Below are positions 1 through 5,716 of a DNA stretch of 6,391 bases, piece by piece. The translations under genes and the position numbers were made by a program. Position 1 is the stretch's first letter; each line of letters opens with the position of its first letter. The stretch lies in assembly GCA_024642445.1 (NCBI GenBank), contig JAHEBG010000070.1, forward strand, positions 1 through 6,391, in the 5' to 3' direction. This DNA is from Gammaproteobacteria bacterium (GTDB lineage Bacteria; Pseudomonadota; Gammaproteobacteria; Xanthomonadales; Xanthomonadaceae). Below the pieces are notes generated by a model. That model was not told the origin of the DNA, made no database searches, and saw only the letters and a list, made by a program, of their open reading frames with translations.

Positions 1-1141
1 CGGTTTGGCGGACATCTTGGATGTTTGGGTGCAAATTTAACTTCTGTGCCAGATTGCCCATACTCTCCGCTGTTTTGCGATTGCGCGAAAGTACCGAATC
101 GGATTCGAAAATATTCAAAACTGCCAAAGCCGCAGCGCAGCCCAAGGGGTTGCCGGTATAGCTGTGCGAATGCAGAAAACCTTTCTCTCGGTCTTTCGAG
201 AGAAAATCAGAAAATACCGTTTCAGTGGTCAATACCGCCGACATCGGTAGGAACCCTCCGGTAAGGCCTTTCGACAGACACAGAAAATCCGGGCGGACAC
301 CTGCCTGCTCGCAGGCGAAAAAGGTTCCTGTGCGGCCGAAACCCACGGCGATTTCATCGGCTATCAGATGGATTCCGTAGCTGTCGCAGATACGGCGCGC
401 TTCCGATAGGTAGGCAGGGTGGTACATGCGCATGCCGCCGGCGCATTGCACCAGCGGTTCCAGAATGAGCGCACACAGCTGATTATGGTTCTCGCTGACC
501 AGTCGTTCCAGATCTTTTGCCGCTCTCAGCGCGCAGTCTTTGCTGCTTTCACCCTCGTGTCTGAGAAACGCATCCGGCGACGGCGCGAACAGAGGCTCGA
601 GCAATAGCGGTGAATACACGCGGCGGTACAGTGGGATATCAGCCATGGACAATGCGCCGAGGGTTTCCCCGTGATAGCTGTTGTTCAATGCCATGAAGCG
701 TGTTTTTCCGGTTTTGCCTTGGTTGGCGAAACTGTGGAAACTCATTTTCAAAGCGACTTCAACGGCTGCGGAACCGTTGTCGGCGTAAAACACACGGCTC
801 AGACCTTCCGGCGCCAATGCCAATAAGCGCTCGGCCAGGGCTAGTCCGGGTTCGTGTGAGAAGCCCGCGAAAATGACATGTTCCAGCGTGTTCGCCTGTG
901 TGGCAATGGCATTAGCAATACGTGGCTCGCTGTGTCCGAATAAATTCGTCCACCAGCTGCTGATGGCATCCAGATAGCGGTTGCCTTCGATATCGGTAAG
1001 CCATACGCCTTGCCCGGAACGAATAGGTATCAGGGGCAGGGTTTCGGGATGCTCCGCCATCTGCGTACAAGGGTGCCAAAGCGTGCCTAGATCGCGCTGC
1101 AACCATTCAGCCATACCCTGCGGCGTGCGGTGTTTGGACAT
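1..1141 (-). CDS. bioA: Adenosylmethionine-8-amino-7-oxononanoate aminotransferase (DAPA synthase), 3' end outside window
   Basis: Class III PLP-dependent aminotransferase of biotin synthesis. It transfers the amino group of S-adenosylmethionine to KAPA to give DAPA, in the cytoplasm. I translated the minus strand from ATG at 1141-1139. The frame stays open to the window edge, giving about 380 codons of an expected 430-450, so the C-terminus is missing. Seen in order: LWHPCTQM near residue 21 (the BioA N-terminal signature); SSWW at 61-64, matching the tandem Trp of the E. coli substrate pocket; DNGSAAVEVAL near 121-131 (PLP phosphate loop); YHGET at 156-160; ADEIAVGFGRTG with cofactor-binding Asp262; SKGLTGG with Schiff-base Lys291 (bases 269-271); and HSYTGNPLG near 326. 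The start is supported by AGAGAGGA at 1158-1151, 9 nt upstream. The gene is transcribed away from nudE. No frameshift or missing catalytic residue is visible. The product call is firm; only the 3' part is unseen. Confidence 0.96.
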   Translation of the reverse strand, partial: MSKHRTPQGMAEWLQRDLGTLWHPCTQMAEHPETLPLIPIRSGQGVWLTDIEGNRYLDAISSWWTNLFGHSEPRIANAIATQANTLEHVIFAGFSHEPGLALAERLLALAPEGLSRVFYADNGSAAVEVALKMSFHSFANQGKTGKTRFMALNNSYHGETLGALSMADIPLYRRVYSPLLLEPLFAPSPDAFLRHEGESSKDCALRAAKDLERLVSENHNQLCALILEPLVQCAGGMRMYHPAYLSEARRICDSYGIHLIADEIAVGFGRTGTFFACEQAGVRPDFLCLSKGLTGGFLPMSAVLTTETVFSDFLSKDREKGFLHSHSYTGNPLGCAAALAVLNIFESDSVLSRNRKTAESMGNLAQKLNLHPNIQDVRQT

Positions 1142-1191
1142 TTTTCCGGTTCCTCTCTAGCAAGGCGGGGTGAAAAGCGCGACAATGAGAC
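1142..1191. promoter_or_regulatory. Divergent bioA/nudE intergenic region
   Basis: Only 50 bp separate the two divergent start codons. At least part of one promoter must therefore overlap the other gene's coding sequence or leader. I found no convincing -35/-10 pair and no TTGTAAACC/GGTTTACAA-type BirA operator. A TTGTCG at 1185-1180 on the minus strand has only a poor -10 partner, which would collide with the bioA ribosome binding site. The function as a shared control region is inferred from gene orientation alone. Confidence 0.4.
1151..1158 (-). promoter_or_regulatory. Ribosome binding site of bioA
   Basis: On the minus strand this reads AGAGAGGA, a purine-rich Shine-Dalgarno match ending 9 nt before the ATG at 1141. 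It supports that start over the internal Met at residue 10. Confidence 0.6.
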
Positions 1192-1737
1192 ATGAGTTCT
1201 TTGCCCATTATCCATGCCCGTGAACAGATTGAAAACAGCAACGGCACACGCGAGCTGTTAGATCTTGAGTTTTCCAATGGCGAACGCCGTCGTTATGAGC
1301 GCTCCATCCAGAAAGGCCACGGCGCAGTGATGATTGCCGCGATGCCCGATAAGGACACCGTACTGCTGATCAAAGAGTATGCCGCAGGCACACACCGTTA
1401 TGAGCTGTGCCTGCCGAAAGGGCGCATTGATGCCGGTGAAACCGTTTTGCAGGCCGCCAACCGTGAATTGAAGGAAGAGGCCGGATTCGGAGCCCATAGC
1501 CTGCGTGTGCTTCGCTCGATTACGCTGGCGCCTACCTACATGTCGCATGCCATTGATCTGGTGCTGGCTGAAGATCTGTATCCGGAAAGATTAGCCGGCG
1601 ATGAGCCCGAGCTGTTGGAAGTCATTCCGTGGCGGCTGGACCGCCTGCATGAACTGGTATTGCGTGAAGAGTTTTCGGAAGGGCGTAGCATGGCAGCCTT
1701 GCTGGTGATCAAGGAAATGCTGAGCGCTCGGCCATGA
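1192..1737 (+). CDS. nudE: ADP compounds hydrolase NudE (Nudix family)
   Basis: A 181-residue cytoplasmic Nudix hydrolase; E. coli NudE is 186 aa. The family cleaves ADP-linked compounds such as ADP-ribose, NADH and Ap3A at the pyrophosphate, using Mg2+. The Nudix box GX5EX7REUXEEXGU is complete from Gly77 to Phe99, with metal-binding REL-KEE at 91-96. NudE-specific stretches surround it: LDLEFSNG near 23-30, KEYAAGTHRYEL at 61-72, LAPTYMSHAIDLVLAEDLYP at 112-131 and GDEPE near 136-140. An in-frame TGA at 1186-1188 lies two codons upstream, so ATG 1192 is the first possible start. Its Shine-Dalgarno is weak: GAGA is only 1 nt away and GGGG is about 20 nt upstream. The gene overlaps cysQ by ATGA, making it the first gene of a nudE-cysQ-mazG operon. 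The nudE-cysQ neighbourhood also occurs in pseudomonads, which supports both calls. Confidence 0.94.
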   Translation: MSSLPIIHAREQIENSNGTRELLDLEFSNGERRRYERSIQKGHGAVMIAAMPDKDTVLLIKEYAAGTHRYELCLPKGRIDAGETVLQAANRELKEEAGFGAHSLRVLRSITLAPTYMSHAIDLVLAEDLYPERLAGDEPELLEVIPWRLDRLHELVLREEFSEGRSMAALLVIKEMLSARP

Positions 1738-2513
1738 ACGATTGGTTGCATGAAATCAGTCGAATAGCGCGTCTGGCCGGCGAAGACATCCTGTCGGTTT
1801 ATGCCCAGGATTTTGCCGTGTCCGCCAAAGACGATGCATCGCCTTTGACGCAGGCGGATTTGGCGGCACATCAGAGAATTGTAGCCTTATTGCCTGAGAT
1901 CGACGCTGGAATTCCGGTGTTGTCGGAAGAATCGGCCAGCATGCCTTGGGATGAACGCAAGCGCTGGGATCGATATTGGCTGGTTGATCCGCTGGATGGC
2001 ACCCGCGAGTTCATCAAACGCAACGGCGAGTTTACTGTCAACATCGCGTTGATTGAAGACGGTCATCCGGTATTAGGCGTTGTGTACGCACCCGTGCTCG
2101 ACTTTTTGGTGGCCGGCGGTCACGGTATCGGCGCGTCTTGGCAGCAGGCCGGAGACAGCGGCAAGGCCAAAGTGCGCTCTGCGGCATCGCCTCTGCGGGT
2201 TGCTGCCAGCCGTTCACACCGCGATGCTGTTACCCAAGCGTTTCTCGATCGTATCGACATTGCCGATACTCTGGCATTGGGATCATCCCTGAAATTCTGC
2301 AAAATCGCTACCGGTGATATCGACATCTATCCCCGCTTCGGTCCAACCTCCGAATGGGATACCGCTGCCGCTCAGGCTGTGCTTGAGGCGGCCGGTGGTG
2401 GTGTATACACCCTGGATGGCTTGCCTTTGCGCTATAACCAGAAAGATTCTCTGTTGAACCCGCATTTCATGGCTGTGGGTGATGGCAATATTCCGTGGAA
2501 ATCTTGGTTATGA
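1734..2513 (+). CDS. cysQ: 3'(2'),5'-bisphosphate nucleotidase CysQ
   Basis: A 259-residue member of the Mg2+-dependent, lithium-sensitive inositol monophosphatase fold (E. coli CysQ is 246 aa). It converts 3'-phosphoadenosine 5'-phosphate (PAP), the by-product of PAPS use in sulfate assimilation, to AMP and phosphate. Metal-site motifs are intact: SPLTQAD near 36-42, SEES with Glu65/Glu66, the signature DPLDGTREF at 85-93 (Asp85, Asp88, Gly89, Thr90), and EWDTAAAQAVLEAAGG at 207-222 with Trp208-Asp209. The stretch NGEFTVNIALI after the signature is typical of CysQ rather than SuhB. Its ATG overlaps the nudE stop as ATGA, and no good Shine-Dalgarno lies in front, so translational coupling is likely. 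Its stop overlaps the mazG start in the same way. Cellular location is probably cytoplasmic or loosely membrane-associated, as in the family; no signal peptide is visible. Confidence 0.95.
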   Translation: MNDWLHEISRIARLAGEDILSVYAQDFAVSAKDDASPLTQADLAAHQRIVALLPEIDAGIPVLSEESASMPWDERKRWDRYWLVDPLDGTREFIKRNGEFTVNIALIEDGHPVLGVVYAPVLDFLVAGGHGIGASWQQAGDSGKAKVRSAASPLRVAASRSHRDAVTQAFLDRIDIADTLALGSSLKFCKIATGDIDIYPRFGPTSEWDTAAAQAVLEAAGGGVYTLDGLPLRYNQKDSLLNPHFMAVGDGNIPWKSWL

Positions 2514-3316
2514 GCACTGCCCTAGAAGCCTTGCTAGATACCATGCGCGCCTTGCGCGATAAAAATTCGGGTTGCCCATGGGATTTACAACAGGATTTCC
2601 GCAGTCTTGCGCCCTATGCCATTGAAGAGGCCTATGAGGTTGCCGATGCCATCGAGCGTGGAAACCTTGAAGACATCAAAGACGAGCTGGGTGACTTGTT
2701 GTTTCAAGTGGTGTTTCAGGCGCAATTGGCCAGTGAGCAGGGTATGTTCGATTTCTTTGATGTGGCGGATGCCATCAACCGGAAAATGCTGCGCCGCCAC
2801 CCGCATGTTTTTGCCGGCGCGCAAATTGCAGATGCCGAAGCGAAGACCGAAGCTTGGGAGCGGCTCAAAGCTGCTGAGCGCAAACAGAAATCCGGTAATG
2901 ATGCCAGTGCCTTGGCTGGCATTTCCAGTGGGATTCCAGAATGGCAACGTGCCCATAAACTGCAGGCGCGTGCAGCAACGGTTGGCTTCGATTGGCCGGA
3001 CGTATCCGGCGTTTTCCAGAAGTTGAATGAAGAAATTCAAGAGGTAGAAGCCGAGTTTGCCAAGGGCCGTGGCCATGCGGCGTTGGAGGATGAAATCGGC
3101 GATATACTGTTCGTCTGCGTTAATTTGGCTCGGCACGCGCAGGTCGATTTCGGCACAGCACTGCGCCGCGCCAATGCCAAATTCGAACGTCGGTTCCGTG
3201 CCATGGAAGCGGCGTGCATCATGTCAGGAAATTCTTTGTCGGCCATGGACTTGCAAGCGCAGGAAGCCCTATGGCAACAGGTTAAACGTCAGGAGGCCGC
3301 CAATGACCCGGTTTGA
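2510..3316 (+). CDS. mazG: Nucleoside triphosphate pyrophosphohydrolase MazG
   Basis: A 268-residue protein, close to E. coli MazG (263 aa). It hydrolyses NTPs and dNTPs to NMP and pyrophosphate; in E. coli it is linked to lowering ppGpp and to nucleotide-pool clean-up. Two tandem all-alpha MazG domains are visible. The first has CPWDLQQDFRSL near 22-33, EEAYE at 39-43 and DELGD at 58-62. The second has EEIQE at 174-178 and DEIGD at 194-198. Both acidic Mg2+-binding EExxE/ExxD sets are intact, and RRHPHVF at 95-101 is the usual inter-domain signature. I chose ATG 2510 because it forms an ATGA overlap with the cysQ stop and fits family length. An in-frame GTG at 2495 would add five residues (MEILV) and lies inside cysQ. 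GTGGAA at 2495-2500 may serve as a weak ribosome binding site. The 3' end overlaps the next gene by 14 nt. Confidence 0.95.
   Translation: MSTALEALLDTMRALRDKNSGCPWDLQQDFRSLAPYAIEEAYEVADAIERGNLEDIKDELGDLLFQVVFQAQLASEQGMFDFFDVADAINRKMLRRHPHVFAGAQIADAEAKTEAWERLKAAERKQKSGNDASALAGISSGIPEWQRAHKLQARAATVGFDWPDVSGVFQKLNEEIQEVEAEFAKGRGHAALEDEIGDILFVCVNLARHAQVDFGTALRRANAKFERRFRAMEAACIMSGNSLSAMDLQAQEALWQQVKRQEAANDPV
3291..3296 (+). promoter_or_regulatory. Ribosome binding site of the Mpo1-like gene
   Basis: A perfect AGGAGG lies inside the end of mazG, 6 nt before ATG 3303. It fixes the start of the short downstream gene, which is embedded in a longer open frame whose upstream part is only a shadow of mazG. 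Confidence 0.8.
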
Positions 3317-3605
3317 TTCACTGCAATCGTTTTATCCTTATTACCTGAGTGAACATCAGAACTTGACCTGCCGACGCCTGCATTTTGTAGGAAGTTCGCT
3401 GGTTCTCGGTTGCATCGCCGCATTGATACTGACCGGCCAATGGTTCTGGTTGCCGGCAGCGTTGCTGTGCGGATACGGCTTTGCCTGGGTCGGGCATTTC
3501 GTTTTCGAGAAAAACAAGCCGGCAACTTTTCGCTACCCACTGTACTCGTTCATTTCCGACTGGATCATGTACAAAGACATCCTGACCGGAAAAATCCCGT
3601 TTTAA
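3303..3605 (+). CDS. Mpo1-like (DUF962 / YGL010w family) small membrane protein
   Basis: A 100-residue protein matching the bacterial DUF962 family. It opens with FDSLQSFYPYYLSEHQNLTC, followed by RRLHFVG, a hydrophobic stretch at about 29-45, a second at about 48-62, then GYGFAWVGHFVFEKNKPATF and the typical C-terminus DILTGKIPF. His18, His27 and His65 sit in the conserved SEH, LHF and GHF positions. The yeast homologue Mpo1 is a Fe2+-dependent dioxygenase acting in alpha-oxidation of 2-hydroxy fatty acids. Whether this bacterial protein does the same is inference from the conserved histidines, and its substrate is unknown. It probably sits in the inner membrane. The start is set by AGGAGG at 3291-3296 and overlaps mazG by 14 nt, so it is the last gene of the nudE operon. 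Family assignment is firm; function is not. Confidence 0.88.
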   Translation: MTRFDSLQSFYPYYLSEHQNLTCRRLHFVGSSLVLGCIAALILTGQWFWLPAALLCGYGFAWVGHFVFEKNKPATFRYPLYSFISDWIMYKDILTGKIPF

Positions 3606-3648
3606 GGGCGTTTCACGCCAATATCACCTGTTCTGGGGCAATCTTCAC
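3601..3648 (+). promoter_or_regulatory. Candidate ColR-type operator upstream of colR
   Basis: Three related hexamers lie on one strand: TTTCAC at 3611-3616, TATCAC at 3622-3627 and CTTCAC at 3643-3648. Their starts are 11 and 21 nt apart, about one and two helical turns. OmpR-family regulators typically bind direct repeats with 11-bp spacing. The 16-mer at 3601-3616 also agrees with the Pseudomonas putida ColR consensus as I remember it (YYNAMNNSTTTTTCAC) at 11 of 13 constrained positions. That consensus is recalled, not looked up. No clear -35/-10 promoter could be assigned in this gap. Autoregulation of the colR-colS-adaptor operon is therefore a hypothesis. Confidence 0.4.
3607..3619 (+). 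other. Short hairpin just after the nudE-operon stop codon
   Basis: GGCGT-TTC-ACGCC forms a perfect 5-bp stem with a 3-nt loop directly behind the TAA at 3603-3605. No U-run follows (the next bases are AATATCACC), so it is a poor candidate for an intrinsic terminator. It also overlaps the possible regulator site described next. Confidence 0.3.
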
Positions 3649-3658
3649 AAAGATGAAG
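3641..3658 (+). repeat. Two overlapping small inverted repeats before the colR ribosome binding site
   Basis: ATCTT-CACA-AAGAT (3641-3654) and CTTCA-CAAAGA-TGAAG (3643-3658) are both perfect 5-bp inverted repeats and are mutually exclusive as RNA hairpins. They end 6 nt before the ribosome binding site. They may be chance; they could also modulate translation or form part of a protein site. Confidence 0.25.
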
Positions 3659-3663
3659 CAGCC

Positions 3664-3670
3664 GAGGAAG
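3664..3670 (+). promoter_or_regulatory. Ribosome binding site of colR
   Basis: GAGGAAG, with core AGGA 6 nt before ATG 3675, is a good Shine-Dalgarno. It is the only good one in the colR-colS-adaptor block, which fits translational coupling of the two later genes. Confidence 0.7.
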
Positions 3671-3674
3671 CGCC

Positions 3675-4388
3675 ATGAAACGTGAAAATCAATCCGGATT
3701 AATCTTGTTGGTCGAAGACAACCGCAGCCTTTCCGAGGTCGTTGGCGAGTACTTCGAGAGTAAAGGCTTCGGAGTCGACTATGCCGGCGATGGCATGGAC
3801 GGGTATCGACTGGCCACCAAAAACAGTTATGACGTCATTGTGTTGGATCTGAATTTACCGCGTATGGATGGTTTGCAGGTCTGCCGAAAATTGCGCGATG
3901 ACGGCAAAATCTCCACGCCGGTGCTGATGCTGACTGCACGGGATGCAGTTTCCGATAAAGTCCTCGGTCTGGAAGCCGGCGCCGACGATTATCTGATCAA
4001 GCCATTCGCGATTCAGGAACTTGAAGCGCGAATTCGCGCATTGATACGACGTGAACGCCGCCAGGTGAGCACCGAAGTATATAAAGTGGCCGATCTGATT
4101 CTGGACACCGGCAGCCTGCGGGCAACCCGCGCCAGTCGCGAACTTACCTTGTCGCCCATTGCACTGCGCCTCTTGGGCATTTTGATGCGTGAGTCGCCGC
4201 GTGTGGTCAGTCGACGCGATATCGAGCGTGAAATCTGGGGTGATGAATTGCCCGAATCGGATACCTTGCGCAGCCATCTCTACAATCTCCGCAAGGCCAT
4301 CGATCGCGATTTCGACAAACAGCTGCTGCATACGGTTCAGACTGCGGGATACCGCATCGTGGATCTGGATGAACAGCCCAAGGCATGA
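3675..4388 (+). CDS. colR: OmpR-family response regulator, ColR-like
   Basis: A 237-residue DNA-binding response regulator. The receiver domain (about 8-124) has acidic-pocket Glu14/Asp15, phospho-acceptor Asp58 in VLDLNLPRMDG, the switch Thr87 in MLTARD and Lys109 in LIKPF. The winged-helix effector domain (about 135-232) contains LILDTGSLRATRASRELTLS, the recognition-helix region LPESDTLRSHLYNLRKAID and the terminal HTVQTAGYRI. The phrases LILDTGSLR, SPRVVSRRDIE, SDTLRSH and FDKQLLHTV resemble ColR of Pseudomonas and Xanthomonas more than PhoP or CpxR. In pseudomonads ColRS responds to excess Zn2+/Fe3+ and controls envelope genes. The start is supported by a good ribosome binding site. The stop overlaps the kinase start by ATGA. 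Response-regulator function is certain; orthology to ColR is likely but unproven. Confidence 0.9.
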   Translation: MKRENQSGLILLVEDNRSLSEVVGEYFESKGFGVDYAGDGMDGYRLATKNSYDVIVLDLNLPRMDGLQVCRKLRDDGKISTPVLMLTARDAVSDKVLGLEAGADDYLIKPFAIQELEARIRALIRRERRQVSTEVYKVADLILDTGSLRATRASRELTLSPIALRLLGILMRESPRVVSRRDIEREIWGDELPESDTLRSHLYNLRKAIDRDFDKQLLHTVQTAGYRIVDLDEQPKA

Positions 4389-5716
4389 GCAGAAAGCATG
4401 GACTGCGTAAGAAGTTCTGGTCTGCTTTCGTATTGCAGGTAGCGGCGGTCTGTTTTGCAGCGGTTATCGGTGTGTATGGCGCTTCTGTGGTCATCAAAGA
4501 CATTCTGATCAAACAGGCATTGCAGGATGAAGCCCGTCATTTCTGGCAACTGCACGACAACAATCCCAATACCCAGGTGCCTGATACCTTCAATATGAAG
4601 GGCTTTCTGCTCGATATGGAGCAGGTTTCAGCTTTGCCGCCAAAATATAAATCGCTCGGGCCGGGCTACCACAGTTTCGAGAAACAGCATGGCGGTGAAT
4701 TAATCTGGGTGGAGAACCGCGGTAATCAGAAGCTGTTGCTCATCTTCAAGCAGGAGCAGGTGGATGCCCTGGCATTTTGGTTTGGCGTTGTGCCCCTGAT
4801 TCTGTTGTTGGTGGTGGTGTACGCCATGGTTTTTTTCAGCTACCGGACCTCGAAACGGCTGGTTTCACCGGTGATTTGGCTTTCCAACCAGGTTCGCGGT
4901 TGGGATCCGAAAAAGCCCGATGTTTCCGGGCTGTCGCCCGGTAAATTGCCTGCCGACATGGACAGCGAGGCTGAAGTTCTGGCGGAGGCATTGCATGAAT
5001 TCGGTCAGCGCATTGGACAATTCGTAGAGCGTGAGCAGAATTTCACCGCCAACGCCTCGCATGAGCTGCGCACGCCCTTAACCGTTATACGGGTTGCCAG
5101 CGATATGGTGTCCACCGAGAGCGGGCTGTCACCGATGGCGCAACGCTCCATTCAACGCATCCAGAAGGCCGGCAAGGAAATGGAGTCCTTGATTGAAGGA
5201 TTTCTTCTGCTGGCACGTGAAGATGATTTCGGGCACAGCGAACAACCGTATTGGATATCAGAAGCGGTCTGCGATGAAGTGGATAACGCGCGTGTGCTTA
5301 TCCGTGAAAAACCCATTGCGCTGCGAATGCAGATTATCAATGATTTCAGGGTAGACACGCCGTATTACGTGGTTGCTACCGTGGTCGGAAATCTCATCCG
5401 CAATGCTTGCCATTACACCGACTCGGGCGAGATCACGGTCAAAATTGACGCTCGTCAAATCGAGGTCATCGATACCGGAATCGGCATGAGCCAGGAGCAG
5501 CTGGCGCGGATTTTCGATCTTTTTTACCGTGGCGATAACAACAATCAAAACGGAAAAGGTATCGGTATGTCGCTGGTGAAACGGTTCTGTGACCGTTTCC
5601 AGTGGACCATATCGGTTGCCAGCACGCCGGGTAACGGTACGGTTGCGACCATCGGCATACCTGAAGCATCTAACCTTATTGCATCCTCCTCTACACGTAC
5701 CAATCCAAACCCATGA
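4385..5716 (+). CDS. colS: Sensor histidine kinase, ColS-like
   Basis: A 443-residue inner-membrane kinase, the evident partner of the regulator just upstream. Transmembrane segments at about 15-37 and 131-152 enclose a short periplasmic sensor of about 93 residues, the size known for ColS. That sensor starts with DEARHFWQLHDNNP and contains PDTFNMKGF, both of ColS type. A linker follows (153-215) without a clear HAMP domain. The phospho-acceptor His226 lies in the H box FTANASHELRTPL. ATP-binding motifs are complete: N box NLIRNACHYT at 336-345, G1 DTGIGM at 363-368, F box IFDLFYRGD at 376-384 and G2 GKGIGMSL at 390-397. It should autophosphorylate and pass phosphate to Asp58 of the regulator. 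The last 15 or so residues are a Ser/Thr/Asn-rich tail outside the domain. ATGA overlaps occur at both ends; AAGG sits only 1 nt before the ATG, so coupling to colR is likely. Kinase call is certain; the ColS name is likely. Confidence 0.9.
   Translation: MSRKHGLRKKFWSAFVLQVAAVCFAAVIGVYGASVVIKDILIKQALQDEARHFWQLHDNNPNTQVPDTFNMKGFLLDMEQVSALPPKYKSLGPGYHSFEKQHGGELIWVENRGNQKLLLIFKQEQVDALAFWFGVVPLILLLVVVYAMVFFSYRTSKRLVSPVIWLSNQVRGWDPKKPDVSGLSPGKLPADMDSEAEVLAEALHEFGQRIGQFVEREQNFTANASHELRTPLTVIRVASDMVSTESGLSPMAQRSIQRIQKAGKEMESLIEGFLLLAREDDFGHSEQPYWISEAVCDEVDNARVLIREKPIALRMQIINDFRVDTPYYVVATVVGNLIRNACHYTDSGEITVKIDARQIEVIDTGIGMSQEQLARIFDLFYRGDNNNQNGKGIGMSLVKRFCDRFQWTISVASTPGNGTVATIGIPEASNLIASSSTRTNPNP

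Noticed and set aside
25..607. Short plus-strand open frames at 25-264 and 419-607
   Set aside because: Both are antisense to the uninterrupted bioA frame and have no family resemblance.
1134..1161. TTGGAC ... TCTAGC as a nudE promoter
   Set aside because: TCTAGC matches the -10 consensus at only three of six bases, so the pair is no better than chance.
1180..1185. TTGTCG on the minus strand as a -35 box for bioA
   Set aside because: The -10 at 17-bp spacing would be TGCTAG, a poor match that overlaps the bioA ribosome binding site and would leave almost no leader.
2585..3136. 183-codon open frame on the minus strand inside mazG
   Set aside because: It is antisense to a fully conserved mazG, has no recognisable domain, and its composition is that of a shadow frame.
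3057..3302. Upstream extension of the Mpo1-like gene to ATG 3057
   Set aside because: The 82 extra residues are an out-of-frame reading of mazG. The perfect AGGAGG and family similarity both start the protein at 3303.
3607..3619. Intrinsic terminator after the nudE operon
   Set aside because: The 5-bp stem has no following T-run, so it should not terminate on its own; it is listed only as a hairpin.
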